Below are positions 20,201 through 28,137 of a stretch of 64,000 bases of DNA, one piece after another. The stretch is from Globisporangium splendens. Lineage: Eukaryota > Oomycota > Peronosporomycetes > Pythiales > Pythiaceae. The translations under genes and the position numbers were made by a program. The notes under the pieces are model-generated. The model had not been told where the DNA came from. It worked only from the letters and a program-made list of their open reading frames with translations, and ran no database searches. The DNA lies in the NCBI GenBank assembly GCA_006386115.1, contig VFIW01000030.1:1-64000 (forward strand), given 5' to 3'. Each line of letters starts with the position of its first letter. The stretch's first letter is position 1.

Positions 20201-21326
20201 GATTTCTCGGAGTTGGCTGCTTGGAAGTCGAACGCATTGTCTTGGTTAAACTGGCTGGTTCTGGTGACTGTCTCTTTGTAAATCTTCATGGCTTCGTCGA
20301 ACTGGCTGCGGTTGTTCTCGGTGGAAGACTCGCGGTATCGAGCAGCAGCCTGGTCGAGCGAAGCACGAGCCTCTTCAACCGCGGCTGTGTCTTGCATGCG
20401 GAGCTTCTTCTGAACGTCTTGCAGCTGGCTCTTGATTCTCGTCTTCCACCTCTCCCAGATTTGGCCAGGATTGGTGGAGCCACGGAGCTGGTCTCGGACT
20501 GCTTCCGCTTCCTTCTCGATCGCGGACACAACCACTGGGTACTCCAGCAGGTAACGGGGGAACTTCCAGTACCCGCGTCCATGCAGCTGGGAGCCAGTCT
20601 TGAAACTCACGCAGTGAGCAAGGTGGTCACCAGCGTTCTGGGGAACGAAGTACTTGGAGTCGTCGTAGAAGCGTTCATAGAACGGCTCCGAGAGAAGAAT
20701 ATAGTCCAACCGGTTCTTGCGAGGCAAGGGACCAGTGAAGACTCGCTTCGTGTCATGGTGGACACGCCACGCATCCACAACGCCGAGACGAGCAAGCCAC
20801 GCAAGGCAGCTCGAGCGCGCCTGGTCGTAGCGCAGATCTGGAGACGACGAGTCGAGTCTGGGACCAACGGAGTGTTCAGATCTCCCAACACAAGGTGTGT
20901 CGCTTGATCTTCGAACCCTTCGGTGGACAGACTCGAGAAGAAGTGTTGCTTTTCCTGTCGGTCCACAGGAGCGTACACATTGTGAATGTAGACGGGAGCG
21001 TCGCTCACCATCATCTTCACTACGAGGTACCGACCTGGGACGGCGAGGCTTGGTTGTTCCGCAGCCGTTTCGAAACCCGGCACGTCCGAGCGAAGAACGG
21101 TGAGAACACCGCCACTGCGTCCGCGTGTTGGTCGATCCAACTGGGAGTTGGGGTCGTTCACGAAGACTTGGTGCTTGAAGCTTGAGTCGAGGTGAAACTT
21201 GAAGGTCGAGAGGTGTTGCTTGTCGCTGAACTTGGTTTCTTGGACACATGATATCGAGTGCTTCGATACCATGTTGTCAATAAATAAGTGACCGTTGTCT
21301 TTGATGCCATTAGTGTTCACGGTCAA
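17257..21326 (-). pseudogene. LINE B2 ORF2 (endonuclease-RT), one frameshift
   Basis: Counted from TTG at 21326, the frame encodes the endonuclease start (VNTNGIK, QETKFSD, YAPVDR, GDLNTPL). It is lost near 20863, where one T present in LINE B4 is missing (CTGGGACCAACGG against CTGGGATCCAACGG). The remaining ~1,200 codons (17257 to ~20862) are open in the next frame and include GDHLAH, NYRPITLMP, the FADD core, and the C-terminal zf-RVT Cys/His cluster (CIQDGC, HLFFEC). A single-base deletion is thus the only visible break. As in A1 there is no ATG and the frame continues back over the ORF1 stop. Confidence 0.88.
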
Positions 21327-21366
21327 GACGCTAATGTTGTTCCACGAGGGTTGAGTCGAGGTTGGT

Positions 21367-23982
21367 TTAGCAACTGACAGCGAGGCTGCCTGCTACCATC
21401 ACCACACTGCCGTCAACCACCTGGAGCTTCAAGACCGACGCGTCATCTGGGTAGTAGTCTTCGAGGTCACGAAGAGCTTCCAGGTCCTCAAGAATGCGTC
21501 CTTGCCACTGCACTTCGGCCCATTGCTTCATGCACAACGCTCCAAGCTCTGAGCGCAGCAGCATCAACAGCGTGTTGGGATGCAGCAGACGGGTGTGGTG
21601 TGCAGGGATCCACGGCACCGGCATCCCAGTCAGGTACTGGATCCAGTGGTCGTTCGCGAAGATTGTCGGGGCGATGGACATCAGCATGAGCTCAAAGAGA
21701 CTCAGTGCCTTCGTCGCTCGAGACAGTTCTCGGACTGGCTCCGACGTTGTCCACCACTTTGCAGCGGTGTGGAACAGATCCCCTCGCGTCGACGGAACCT
21801 TGGTCTTTATGAACTTCTTCCACTTCGTGCTGAACGTCGTGTCTTCACTTGGGTCGGAAGCACTCAAGACGCGGTTGATCATGTGGAGCTGAGCGAGCTC
21901 CTGCATCTCGTGTCCAGTCCCTGCCATCTTGAGCGACAGAGCACTGTTGAACGCGAGCGGGTTCTCGACAGCGTGCTTGGTCACATGATCAGCGTTGGTG
22001 GCGTTCGCAACGATCTTGCACGCAGCGTCAACCTTCGTGTCGGCGTGAGTCAATCGGTCTGGGAGAACGCTGAGAAGAGCAGTGTTCTCATCGCTCGCCA
22101 TCGACTCGGCCACTTCCACGATGTGCGAAGCTTTCGGTGACTTTCTCACTTTCGTGTGGTGCTTCTCGATGAAGAAAGCCGATTCCTTGGACTCCTTCAA
22201 CGCTTCTGGTCGCTTGACTTCAGTCGGCAAAACTTGGTATCGAATGCCGTACTTCTTGTCCGCGGTCACTTTCTTCGCTTCGAAAGCCACCTCCACCGAT
22301 TGGAGTACGTCGAAGTAGTTGGACGTCGCGATTCCGTCAAGAGGCTGCGGCTGTTGCTTGGCAACCATGTTGGCGAAGTCGGCGCCGTTCCTCGATCGCT
22401 TCTTGTTGTTCTTCTTGATCACGGGCTGGAACCCATCGCTGTCTCCGTTGGTCAAGAGAAGAGGCTGCTGCGGACCAACTCGAGGGCTGGCAGGCGGAGT
22501 GATCTTCCCGATTGATCCGTCGAAGGTGCTCACGGATAAACCCGAGGTGGTGCTGCCAGGTTTTCTCGGCACAATTGGACCAGAAATCTGTCCATGCTGA
22601 GCTCCTCGCTGGGGCTGCGAATCTCCATTCACTTGTCCCTTGGTCGCACTCGGCGGCGAAGGTTGCTTCGGATTGCCTGCAGCTTGGGCATACGATTTCG
22701 CAGAGCTTGGTATGTTTGGCTTCTGACTTCTGAGGACTGGCTCAGACATCGAGTCAGGGTGCGGAAACGCACCACCAGGCACTCCAAGCTCAAGAGCTTG
22801 TGCAGAGCGATAGCCGAAAGGCAAACGCTCCGAGCGGAACGGCGCATTCTTGCCGTGGGCAGGGTGAAGCTTGTTGTCGAAGATCACTTGATCGCAGACA
22901 CCGTTGTTGATGATCAGCGCGCTTGGACACGAACTTGACAAGAAGTAGACACGCCACGTCGCTGACGTTACACCCGTTGCGAGGTTCACTTCGCGGAAGG
23001 TGTCGTACACAGGCTTGCATCCAAGAACGAACAAACGTTCAAGGATGAGGTCCGTGTCCGTGTCAGAGTCGACGTTCGAGATGTCGAGGTAGTACTTGTC
23101 GCCGAGGATGTCGAATTCCTTGAAGGTGAAGACCCCTCCAAGGATGTTCACCTTGGTGCGCTCCAAACGCACGCAGGCATCCTTCGACTTGACCTTGACG
23201 CGCAAGTTACCACCAGGAAGCTTGGAGATCTGGCCGATCTCGAAGTGCTTGTACAGCTCTTCGAGTGCTGCGTTGCCGTGACCGGGGCTCGCAAGCGACG
23301 CCAAGATCTTTTGCACGGGAGTCTTCGCGAGGGCCCTTCCAGTCTCGATCACCATGTCATACTTGGCTCTCGGGAGCTGGTAGGGTCGCGCTTGCTCCAA
23401 TCGTGACGCAATGTTGGACCAGTCGCCACCAGCAGCATACTGGCGCTCAATGGCCTCGATGTCGACAGCGAGGGGCTTCGGAGTTTCCACGCGACGACGA
23501 GAGGCATCAACGACGGCTCGATCGCGGCGGAGGTCTTCTTGCAGGCGGAGGACTTCAGCCATGCTCAAGCGCGTGTCCGCGGCAGGAGCCGAAGAGGCGG
23601 GGAGAGGCGGCACCGAATTGCCAGCATGGCCACCGGCACCAGTCGAGTTGGCAGGCGGAGGCAACATCGGGATGTCACCAGAGCCGTCTTCATTCGACAT
23701 GCCCGAAGTCACCGCAGGGTCCATCGGCTCGTCCACTTTTTCTTCCGAATCAGTGGAAGCGCCGACGGCTGGGTCGGTCACAGAAAGATGACGGCCGGGA
23801 ACAGGATCCGTCGCTGAGAGCGCAAGCACATTTTCGCTTGGGCGAGGATCGGCGGGATCGAAATTTTCGGATGGGGATGGGCCGACAGTGGTACCAGTCG
23901 AGGTACTGGGTGCGGACCCAGAAATCATGGCTGGTGCGACAGTCGAGGGTTGGGGGAGGGTTGGGATAGCTGGGTTTTCCAT
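21367..23982 (-). CDS. LINE B2 ORF1 protein
   Basis: Uninterrupted protein of 871 residues from ATG 23982 (MENPAIP, context CCCATGG). Its architecture matches A1 ORF1: acidic Pro/Ser-rich N terminus, then a VDIEAIERQYAAGGDWS block shared with A, the RRM-like segment (YYLDISNV to TWRVYF), a Gln/Pro linker with SYAQAAG, and a conserved C-terminal domain ending LAVSC. The sequence is clearly different from A1, so the two families diverged well before these insertions. Likely role: RNA binding in the LINE ribonucleoprotein, inferred from position. Confidence 0.85.
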   Translation of the reverse strand: MENPAIPTLPQPSTVAPAMISGSAPSTSTGTTVGPSPSENFDPADPRPSENVLALSATDPVPGRHLSVTDPAVGASTDSEEKVDEPMDPAVTSGMSNEDGSGDIPMLPPPANSTGAGGHAGNSVPPLPASSAPAADTRLSMAEVLRLQEDLRRDRAVVDASRRRVETPKPLAVDIEAIERQYAAGGDWSNIASRLEQARPYQLPRAKYDMVIETGRALAKTPVQKILASLASPGHGNAALEELYKHFEIGQISKLPGGNLRVKVKSKDACVRLERTKVNILGGVFTFKEFDILGDKYYLDISNVDSDTDTDLILERLFVLGCKPVYDTFREVNLATGVTSATWRVYFLSSSCPSALIINNGVCDQVIFDNKLHPAHGKNAPFRSERLPFGYRSAQALELGVPGGAFPHPDSMSEPVLRSQKPNIPSSAKSYAQAAGNPKQPSPPSATKGQVNGDSQPQRGAQHGQISGPIVPRKPGSTTSGLSVSTFDGSIGKITPPASPRVGPQQPLLLTNGDSDGFQPVIKKNNKKRSRNGADFANMVAKQQPQPLDGIATSNYFDVLQSVEVAFEAKKVTADKKYGIRYQVLPTEVKRPEALKESKESAFFIEKHHTKVRKSPKASHIVEVAESMASDENTALLSVLPDRLTHADTKVDAACKIVANATNADHVTKHAVENPLAFNSALSLKMAGTGHEMQELAQLHMINRVLSASDPSEDTTFSTKWKKFIKTKVPSTRGDLFHTAAKWWTTSEPVRELSRATKALSLFELMLMSIAPTIFANDHWIQYLTGMPVPWIPAHHTRLLHPNTLLMLLRSELGALCMKQWAEVQWQGRILEDLEALRDLEDYYPDDASVLKLQVVDGSVVMVAGSLAVSC

Positions 23983-24065
23983 GGGAAACTTGAGGCTGAG
24001 AGGGCTTGAGAGCTTGGAGGGGGTTCTTGGATTCAACTTGAGGGGTAGCCGGCAAATTGAGAAGT

Positions 24066-24137
24066 GCCCCTATAGCTCAGTGGTAGAGCACTCGCTTCGT
24101 AAGCGAAAGGTCGGTGGTTCGATCCCGCTTGGGGGCT
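24066..24137 (+). tRNA. tRNA-Thr(CGT)
   Basis: Acceptor GCCCCTA/TGGGGGC, D stem GCTC/GAGC, anticodon loop TTCGTAA giving CGT, T stem GGTGG/CCGCT, discriminator T. A C27-A43 mismatch is present. It abuts the 5' end of LINE B2. T-runs follow. Confidence 0.92.
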
Positions 24138-24215
24138 ATTCTTTTCTTTCTTTTACACGCATCGACCTTGCTCTCTCGCTCGCACCGTCAGCAGCTTCAT
24201 CCAACCACGCCACCG

Positions 24216-24241
24216 CACACATACACACACACACACACACA
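24216..24241 (+). repeat. (CA)n microsatellite
   Basis: An interrupted CA dinucleotide run in the spacer between tRNA-Thr and tRNA-Ser, also present in the duplicate at 42388-42413. Confidence 0.8.
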
Positions 24242-24448
24242 ACCTTCCCCCGTTCTACTCATTTTACGTTTTTGTCCAGACACTGCGTGGAAGAGAGCGT
24301 GCTGCGTGGACTGTTTCAAGGTCGAATGCGCTCTGCCTTCTCTACCTTGCCTGTGGGATGCGTCTGTATTTTGCCTTTACTTGATAACGAGACGCAGGTT
24401 TCGGTGCCGAGTTGTGGTGTAGTCGCAACGAGTGTGCGTTGTTCTGTT

Positions 24449-24486
24449 GTCTCATGTGGGGTCTCATGTGGGGTCTCATGTGGGGG
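24449..24486 (+). repeat. Triplicated 12-nt motif TCTCATGTGGGG
   Basis: Three direct copies in the Thr-Ser spacer, the last with an extra G. Also present at 42621-42658. The rest of 24138-24682 shows no gene I can support. Confidence 0.75.
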
Positions 24487-24682
24487 TGAGAGTGAGCGAG
24501 GCGAGACCGATAACTTTATGAGGCAGCAAAAGGAACGGCTGTGTACGCAGACAGCGGCGTCGGTGTTCTTCTTTTGTGCGTTTGTGCGGACAGAGGCGAG
24601 CTGAACATCGGTTTGATTTTGTTTGTAGGAGTGCGAAGAAGTGGAGGAGGTAGTGTGCGTGTGTGGCGATGGCGCGGCCGGA

Positions 24683-24763
24683 GACAGCTTGGCCGAGTGG
24701 TTAAGGCGATAGCCTGCTAAGTTATTGGGGAAACCCGCGTGAGTTCGAATCTCACAGCTGTCG
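24683..24763 (+). tRNA. tRNA-Ser(GCT)
   Basis: 81-nt class II tRNA: acceptor GACAGCT/AGCTGTC, D arm TGGCCGAGTGGTTAAGGC, anticodon loop CTGCTAA giving GCT, long variable arm (TTGGGGAAACCCG), B box GAGTTCGAATCTC. TTTTA follows at 24772-24775. Confidence 0.95.
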
Positions 24764-24902
24764 ACATTCTGTTTTATGTGAGCCGACCGCTTTTATGCAC
24801 GCCGCCTCTCGAAGAAACACACTGTATGATTTCTGTGTGGAAGAGCCAGGAGAGTCCAAGGGTTGTGGCTTCCGCGGTTTTGGAAGTCAGACCCAAAGCA
24901 GG

Positions 24903-24910
24903 TATCTATA
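24903..24910 (+). promoter_or_regulatory. TATA-like element of the U6 gene
   Basis: TATCTATA lies about 26-33 nt upstream of the inferred U6 start, the usual place for a type 3 Pol III TATA box. Confidence 0.55.
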
Positions 24911-24935
24911 GAGGTTCCCGCACGACACTGAGTAG

Positions 24936-24959
24936 GAACCACTTCGGTGGTCATCCGTA

Positions 24960-24990
<31 letters not shown>

Positions 24991-25040
24991 GGCCCCTGCG
25001 CAAGGATGACACGCATAAATCGAGAAGTATCGCACTTTTT
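24936..25040 (+). ncRNA. U6 spliceosomal snRNA
   Basis: The conserved U6 core is present: ACAGAGA box in GATACAGAGAAGATTAGC, then AGC triad region, CCCCTGCGCAAGGATGACACGC and the internal stem-loop. The 5' hairpin is ACCAC-TTCG-GTGGT, and transcription ends in TTTTT (25036-25040). The exact 5' end is uncertain by a few nt. U6 pairs with U4 and U2 and forms the spliceosome active site. Confidence 0.95.
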
Positions 25041-25230
25041 GTGTGGCAACTCGAGAGCAACCCGCGGCGGCGCAGCTGACACGTGGAGGCGCCTGAATGC
25101 GCATCGCAATCATAATGACAAACCGAAAGCAGGCGTGTTGTGTTGGTATGGCGCGCTGGGTGTAGGTATTTTGTGCGGGAGAGAGGGAGGACAAAGTGAG
25201 GTGCGCGAAAAATGTGATTGGTGTAAAAGA

Positions 25231-25302
25231 TGAGGGAAGAGGGGATCGAACCCCCGACCGCTGGGTCTGGAATCCAGCGCTCTACCACTGAGCTATTCCA
25301 CC
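25231..25302 (-). tRNA. tRNA-Trp(CCA) with acceptor mismatch
   Basis: On the minus strand: D stem GCTC/GAGC, anticodon loop TTCCAGA giving CCA, T stem GGGGG/CCCTC, acceptor GGTGGAA/TTCCCTC, discriminator A. U3-C70 fails to pair. The duplicate at 43403-43474 has G3-C70. An AAAAA on the plus strand at 25209-25213 gives a T5 terminator on the gene strand. Confidence 0.85.
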
Positions 25303-25611
25303 ATCATAGAAATTACAACAACAAACCTCCCACCACAACGTCAACACACGGATACATGTCACACATATACTCCATCCCACTCCTCCTCTTCCCTCGCACT
25401 CTCCTTTCGTCACCTTCTCCTTGTCACATGTATACCCCCTCACACACGAACAAGACGCGCCCAGGAGCGAAGAAGCGCGACGACTGGTGTGTGGGAGGTT
25501 GAGTGTGAATGGCACAGCTGTGCGTCGGTTTGTGGTTGGTTGATGCGTGTGTGTTAGGTTTGTGTGTGATTTGTGTTGGTATGTGTTGTAATTTGTGTAG
25601 TAGTATGTGAA
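25303..25611. other. Spacer, no gene seen
   Basis: Pyrimidine-rich then GT-rich sequence between tRNA-Trp and the next tRNA-Thr position. I find no supported gene. The duplicate copy matches it until about 43724. Confidence 0.6.
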
Positions 25612-25625
25612 GCCCCTATAGCTCA
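25612..25625 (+). other. tRNA-Thr stub: left target-site duplication of LINE A3
   Basis: GCCCCTATAGCTCA equals tRNA-Thr nucleotides 1-14. It recurs at 34895-34908 and starts the intact gene at 42238. Confidence 0.85.
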
Positions 25626-25933
25626 GTTGAAAGGTTGTCTATATTACTAGAATTAGACGGAGTGACTACTCAATCTACCTAGCGTATACAGAGTTTTAAA
25701 TATATGGCACATATTCTAATATATCTAATTTTTTCTGAATGTTGTGGAATATCTGGATTTTTGGTCGATTATGTGTAAATCTTGAGAAACCTATCATACG
25801 TCATAATTTATGCCGTATGATAGGTTATCAATTCTTGGAGGTCACAGTTTGTCGTTGCAAATTTTGGTATCGAGTATTGGAGTTTATTTGGTTTCACAGG
25901 TACAACATTGTGGAGGTCATTGATGTTGCTTGA

Positions 25934-26233
25934 ATGTTGTTCGTGCGACATGCGTGTGAGACATCTGGGGTGGGTGCGCTTTTCGTGGAGCGAGTTCATT
26001 TCTGTTACAGCCGCCGAGGAAGCAGAGCAAGAGGACCAGTCCAGCAACCGTCGATTCCAGCAGCGACTGAGAAAGCAGTGAAGTCGCATCCGGTAAGTTG
26101 TTGCAGGGATGTCTTGGTGTTGGACGCACAGACTCATCGTTGTGTGTTGTTCCTGTGTGTGTAGGGAGCCGTCTGGACGTCGCTTGGTGCTGCTGTGTTC
26201 ATTGGCGCACTCGGGGACGCGCTTGCGGTTTGA
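25934..26233 (+). CDS. Possible small two-exon gene, hydrophobic C terminus
   Basis: Candidate only. Exon 1 runs 25934-26092 (53 codons from ATG, basic, Arg/Ser/Pro-rich). A 72-nt intron (26093-26164) has a consensus GTAAGT donor and GTGTGTAG acceptor. Exon 2 (26165-26233) adds 22 residues with a hydrophobic stretch, VWTSLGAAVFIGAL, that could span a membrane, then TGA. The junction keeps frame. I do not recognise the family. A further intron inside exon 1 is possible. It lies on the strand opposite to LINE A3. Confidence 0.3.
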
Positions 26234-26336
26234 ATCGGTCGCCGGGATAAGTCACCAGGCCTCCGCTTAACTGTCGGACTGTTTGTGTGTCGGCCGGTTT
26301 CCGAGGAGAGCCGTAGGCGAGAAGCTGGGTGGCGCT

Positions 26337-26510
26337 ATGAGCGCAGTCGCAGAGGGCGACGTTGTTGAGGCGTTGGCCGAGCTGGTGGCGGGGGTGGAGA
26401 GCGCGACCCTCCGCAGTGAAGTGACAAGCTTGGGTCGTGACGCTGAGCGCACCGGGCTGGAGGAGATCCTTGCCGAGGGTGAGCCGGATGCCACTGGGGC
26501 ATGCGAGCAG
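26337..26510 (+). other. Possible N-terminal coding segment of the chromodomain gene
   Basis: From ATG 26337 a protein-like, amphipathic acidic stretch (MSAVAEGDVVEALAEL...) runs in a frame different from the main ORF starting at 26501. A frameshift or a short intron near 26479-26510 would link the two. A GTGAGC donor and GCAG acceptor 32 nt apart would restore frame, though that is unusually short. Confidence 0.35.
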
Positions 26511-27715
26511 GAAGCAAGAGAGAGAGCGAGGGGAGTGGCGACCAAAGCAGAGGTGATCCGGGAAGTGCAGATGACAGCGCCGAGGGGGAAGTCGAGAGCG
26601 ACGATGGAGGCGGCAGCAATGGAGCGAGCAGCTCCAGCGCGAGCGCCCACGAGGAGGCCACAAGCGCTGCTGGGGATGGTCTTGAGAGCGGCGGAGGCGA
26701 GAGCAGCAGCGAGAGCGAAGCCCCCGAGCGCGGTACGGAAATTGTCGACGAAGCCAGCGAGAGCGAGGCTGAGAGTCAAGACGTGAGCGACAGCGGGGAC
26801 ACCGAGGAGGAGACCAAGAGCAGCAAGCCGCCGCCACGTGACGCCCGTCGGAGGGAAGGCCCACGCACGAGAGCCGTGAGTCGAGCATCCAGCAAGCAAG
26901 TCCAAGCCGCTTCGGCAAATTCCACCCTTGTCACTGGGAAGCGGGTGGCTGGAGGCCCGTCCGTTCGTCTCAAGACTGTTGTGATGCAAGTGGTCGACGT
27001 CATCGATTACAACCCCGCCACCGGAAAGTACCACGTGCTGTGGGAGGACCGGGACCTCGTGTGGGAGAAGCCCGACAACATCAGGGAGAACTATGGATTA
27101 TTGCTGGATCAAGCCAAGCGGTGGGTGTTGGAGACAAAGCGTAAGGTCAAGTTCTCGGTGTGGCGCAAGAAAGCTGGTCCCAAAGCGTTTTCTGCCGACC
27201 ACGAGTACCAGTGCGCGTTCAAGGCAGTGGAGCTGGTGTTCGAGAGCTTCGGCGTTGGCTCGGAGGGAATGGAATTGCTTAAGGCCAAGTACATCGAGGG
27301 TGGTGAGCTTGCTCAGAAGCAGTACGACGTCGGAGTTACCCGAGCCCAGCTCATCGGGTTTGTCAAGTTTGTCCAAGCTCAGTCGCCTGACCTCAACATC
27401 GATCTCGGCCGGTTCGGAAGCAACCTCGTCCAACAGCCTGGCAGGAAGACCTTCAGTAAGATGCGCGGTATCGAGTTGATGCTGGACGGTCGCAGTGGGC
27501 GGTTTATCTTGGCTGCTATGTCCCAAAACAGAGAGCGACATTGCATGGCAGTGGCGGTTCGTGGTGGTGTCATCACAGTTGGGGATGCTGACGGATGGAC
27601 CTCTCTCCAGCAGCGCACTTGGTTGAAGAAAGCCGACTTGTGCTGGTGTTTCGAGGTTGTGTTGCTCCAACCTGGCCGAAAGAGAATTCGTCTGCAGCGC
27701 AGCGATTTCTAGGAG
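26501..27715 (+). CDS. Chromodomain plus putative papain-like cysteine protease protein
   Basis: 403 residues as read from ATG 26501. Residues 1-110 are acidic and Ser/Glu/Gly-rich. About 162-206 (VVDVIDYNPATGKYHVLWED) fits a chromodomain. The C-terminal 190 residues contain a Cys at 238 in YQCAFKAVEL, a His at 347 in RERHCMAVAV and Asp residues at 362/364 in VGDADGW. Their order and spacing suggest a papain-like Cys-His-Asp triad. This is inference from motif layout; I cannot name the family. It is antisense to LINE A3 and located in its 3' segment, so it may be cargo, a separate transposon gene, or a captured host gene. Confidence 0.55.
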
Positions 27716-27897
27716 AGTATGTAGCCGTTCTACTCGTAAGAGCTTTCCAATTCTTTCCTCACTTCCAATGGTTCTCCGATTAAGAGTATTGTGTGGGGAT
27801 CGCTGGTGAGAGTCGACAGGTGTCTGTGGTTGCTGTAGATTCACCAGTGCCGCTGGAGTATCTAAACCCACTGCTAGAAGAGTGGTAGAACGCCGCT

Positions 27898-27966
27898 GTT
27901 GGTCAAGTGGTAGAACGCCGAGTTGACATCCCAAAGGACGCATGTTCGATCTCCGCCTCGACCAAC
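27898..27966 (+). tRNA. tRNA-like sequence with perfect acceptor stem
   Basis: GTTGGTC and GACCAAC pair perfectly as an acceptor stem, with GTTCGATCTCC as a B-box-like T arm. Six T (27968-27973) follow as a Pol III terminator. The D arm is shortened (AAGTGGTAGAAC, the TAGCTC part missing), and an anticodon cannot be assigned safely. A near-copy of GTGGTAGAACGCCG lies just upstream at 27882-27895. It may be a degenerate tRNA-Gly or a SINE-type head. Confidence 0.4.
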
Positions 27967-28137
27967 CTTTTTTCGCTCCTTCCCCAAATTCTGAATGACT
28001 GCGCATCTGCCCCTCCACGCGTTCCATGACGACGCAGATACAGACCCAATGCAGCTTATCATACGGATGGATATGACCAAGAAAAAGACACTTGGACGAT
28101 CCGGGTTGTCTCGCCCTTGATAGAGTCACTTCTGGGA

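Larger units (their letters stand above)
16736..24065 (-). mobile_element. LINE B2, tRNA-targeted retrotransposon, ORF2 frameshifted
   Basis: Same plan as LINE A1 but a different family. The first ~40 nt of the 5' end and the 57-nt 3' tail are shared with A, while the coding sequences are clearly diverged. The 3' UTR is about 520 nt (16736-17256) and contains an AAGCCAAG-type simple repeat. The left flank is a tRNA-Ala stub and the right flank an intact tRNA-Thr, so the element ends come from two different loci. Confidence 0.87.

Noticed and set aside
17257..21249. A 1,330-codon reading of LINE B2 ORF2 with a different N terminus
   Set aside because: The first ~130 residues are an out-of-frame translation of the endonuclease. 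The true N terminus is in the other frame before the 1-nt deletion near 20863.
23888..24604. Plus-strand ORF across the LINE B2 5' end and tRNA-Thr
   Set aside because: It passes through the tRNA gene and a CA repeat and has no independent support. The same ORF in the duplicate is just duplicate DNA.
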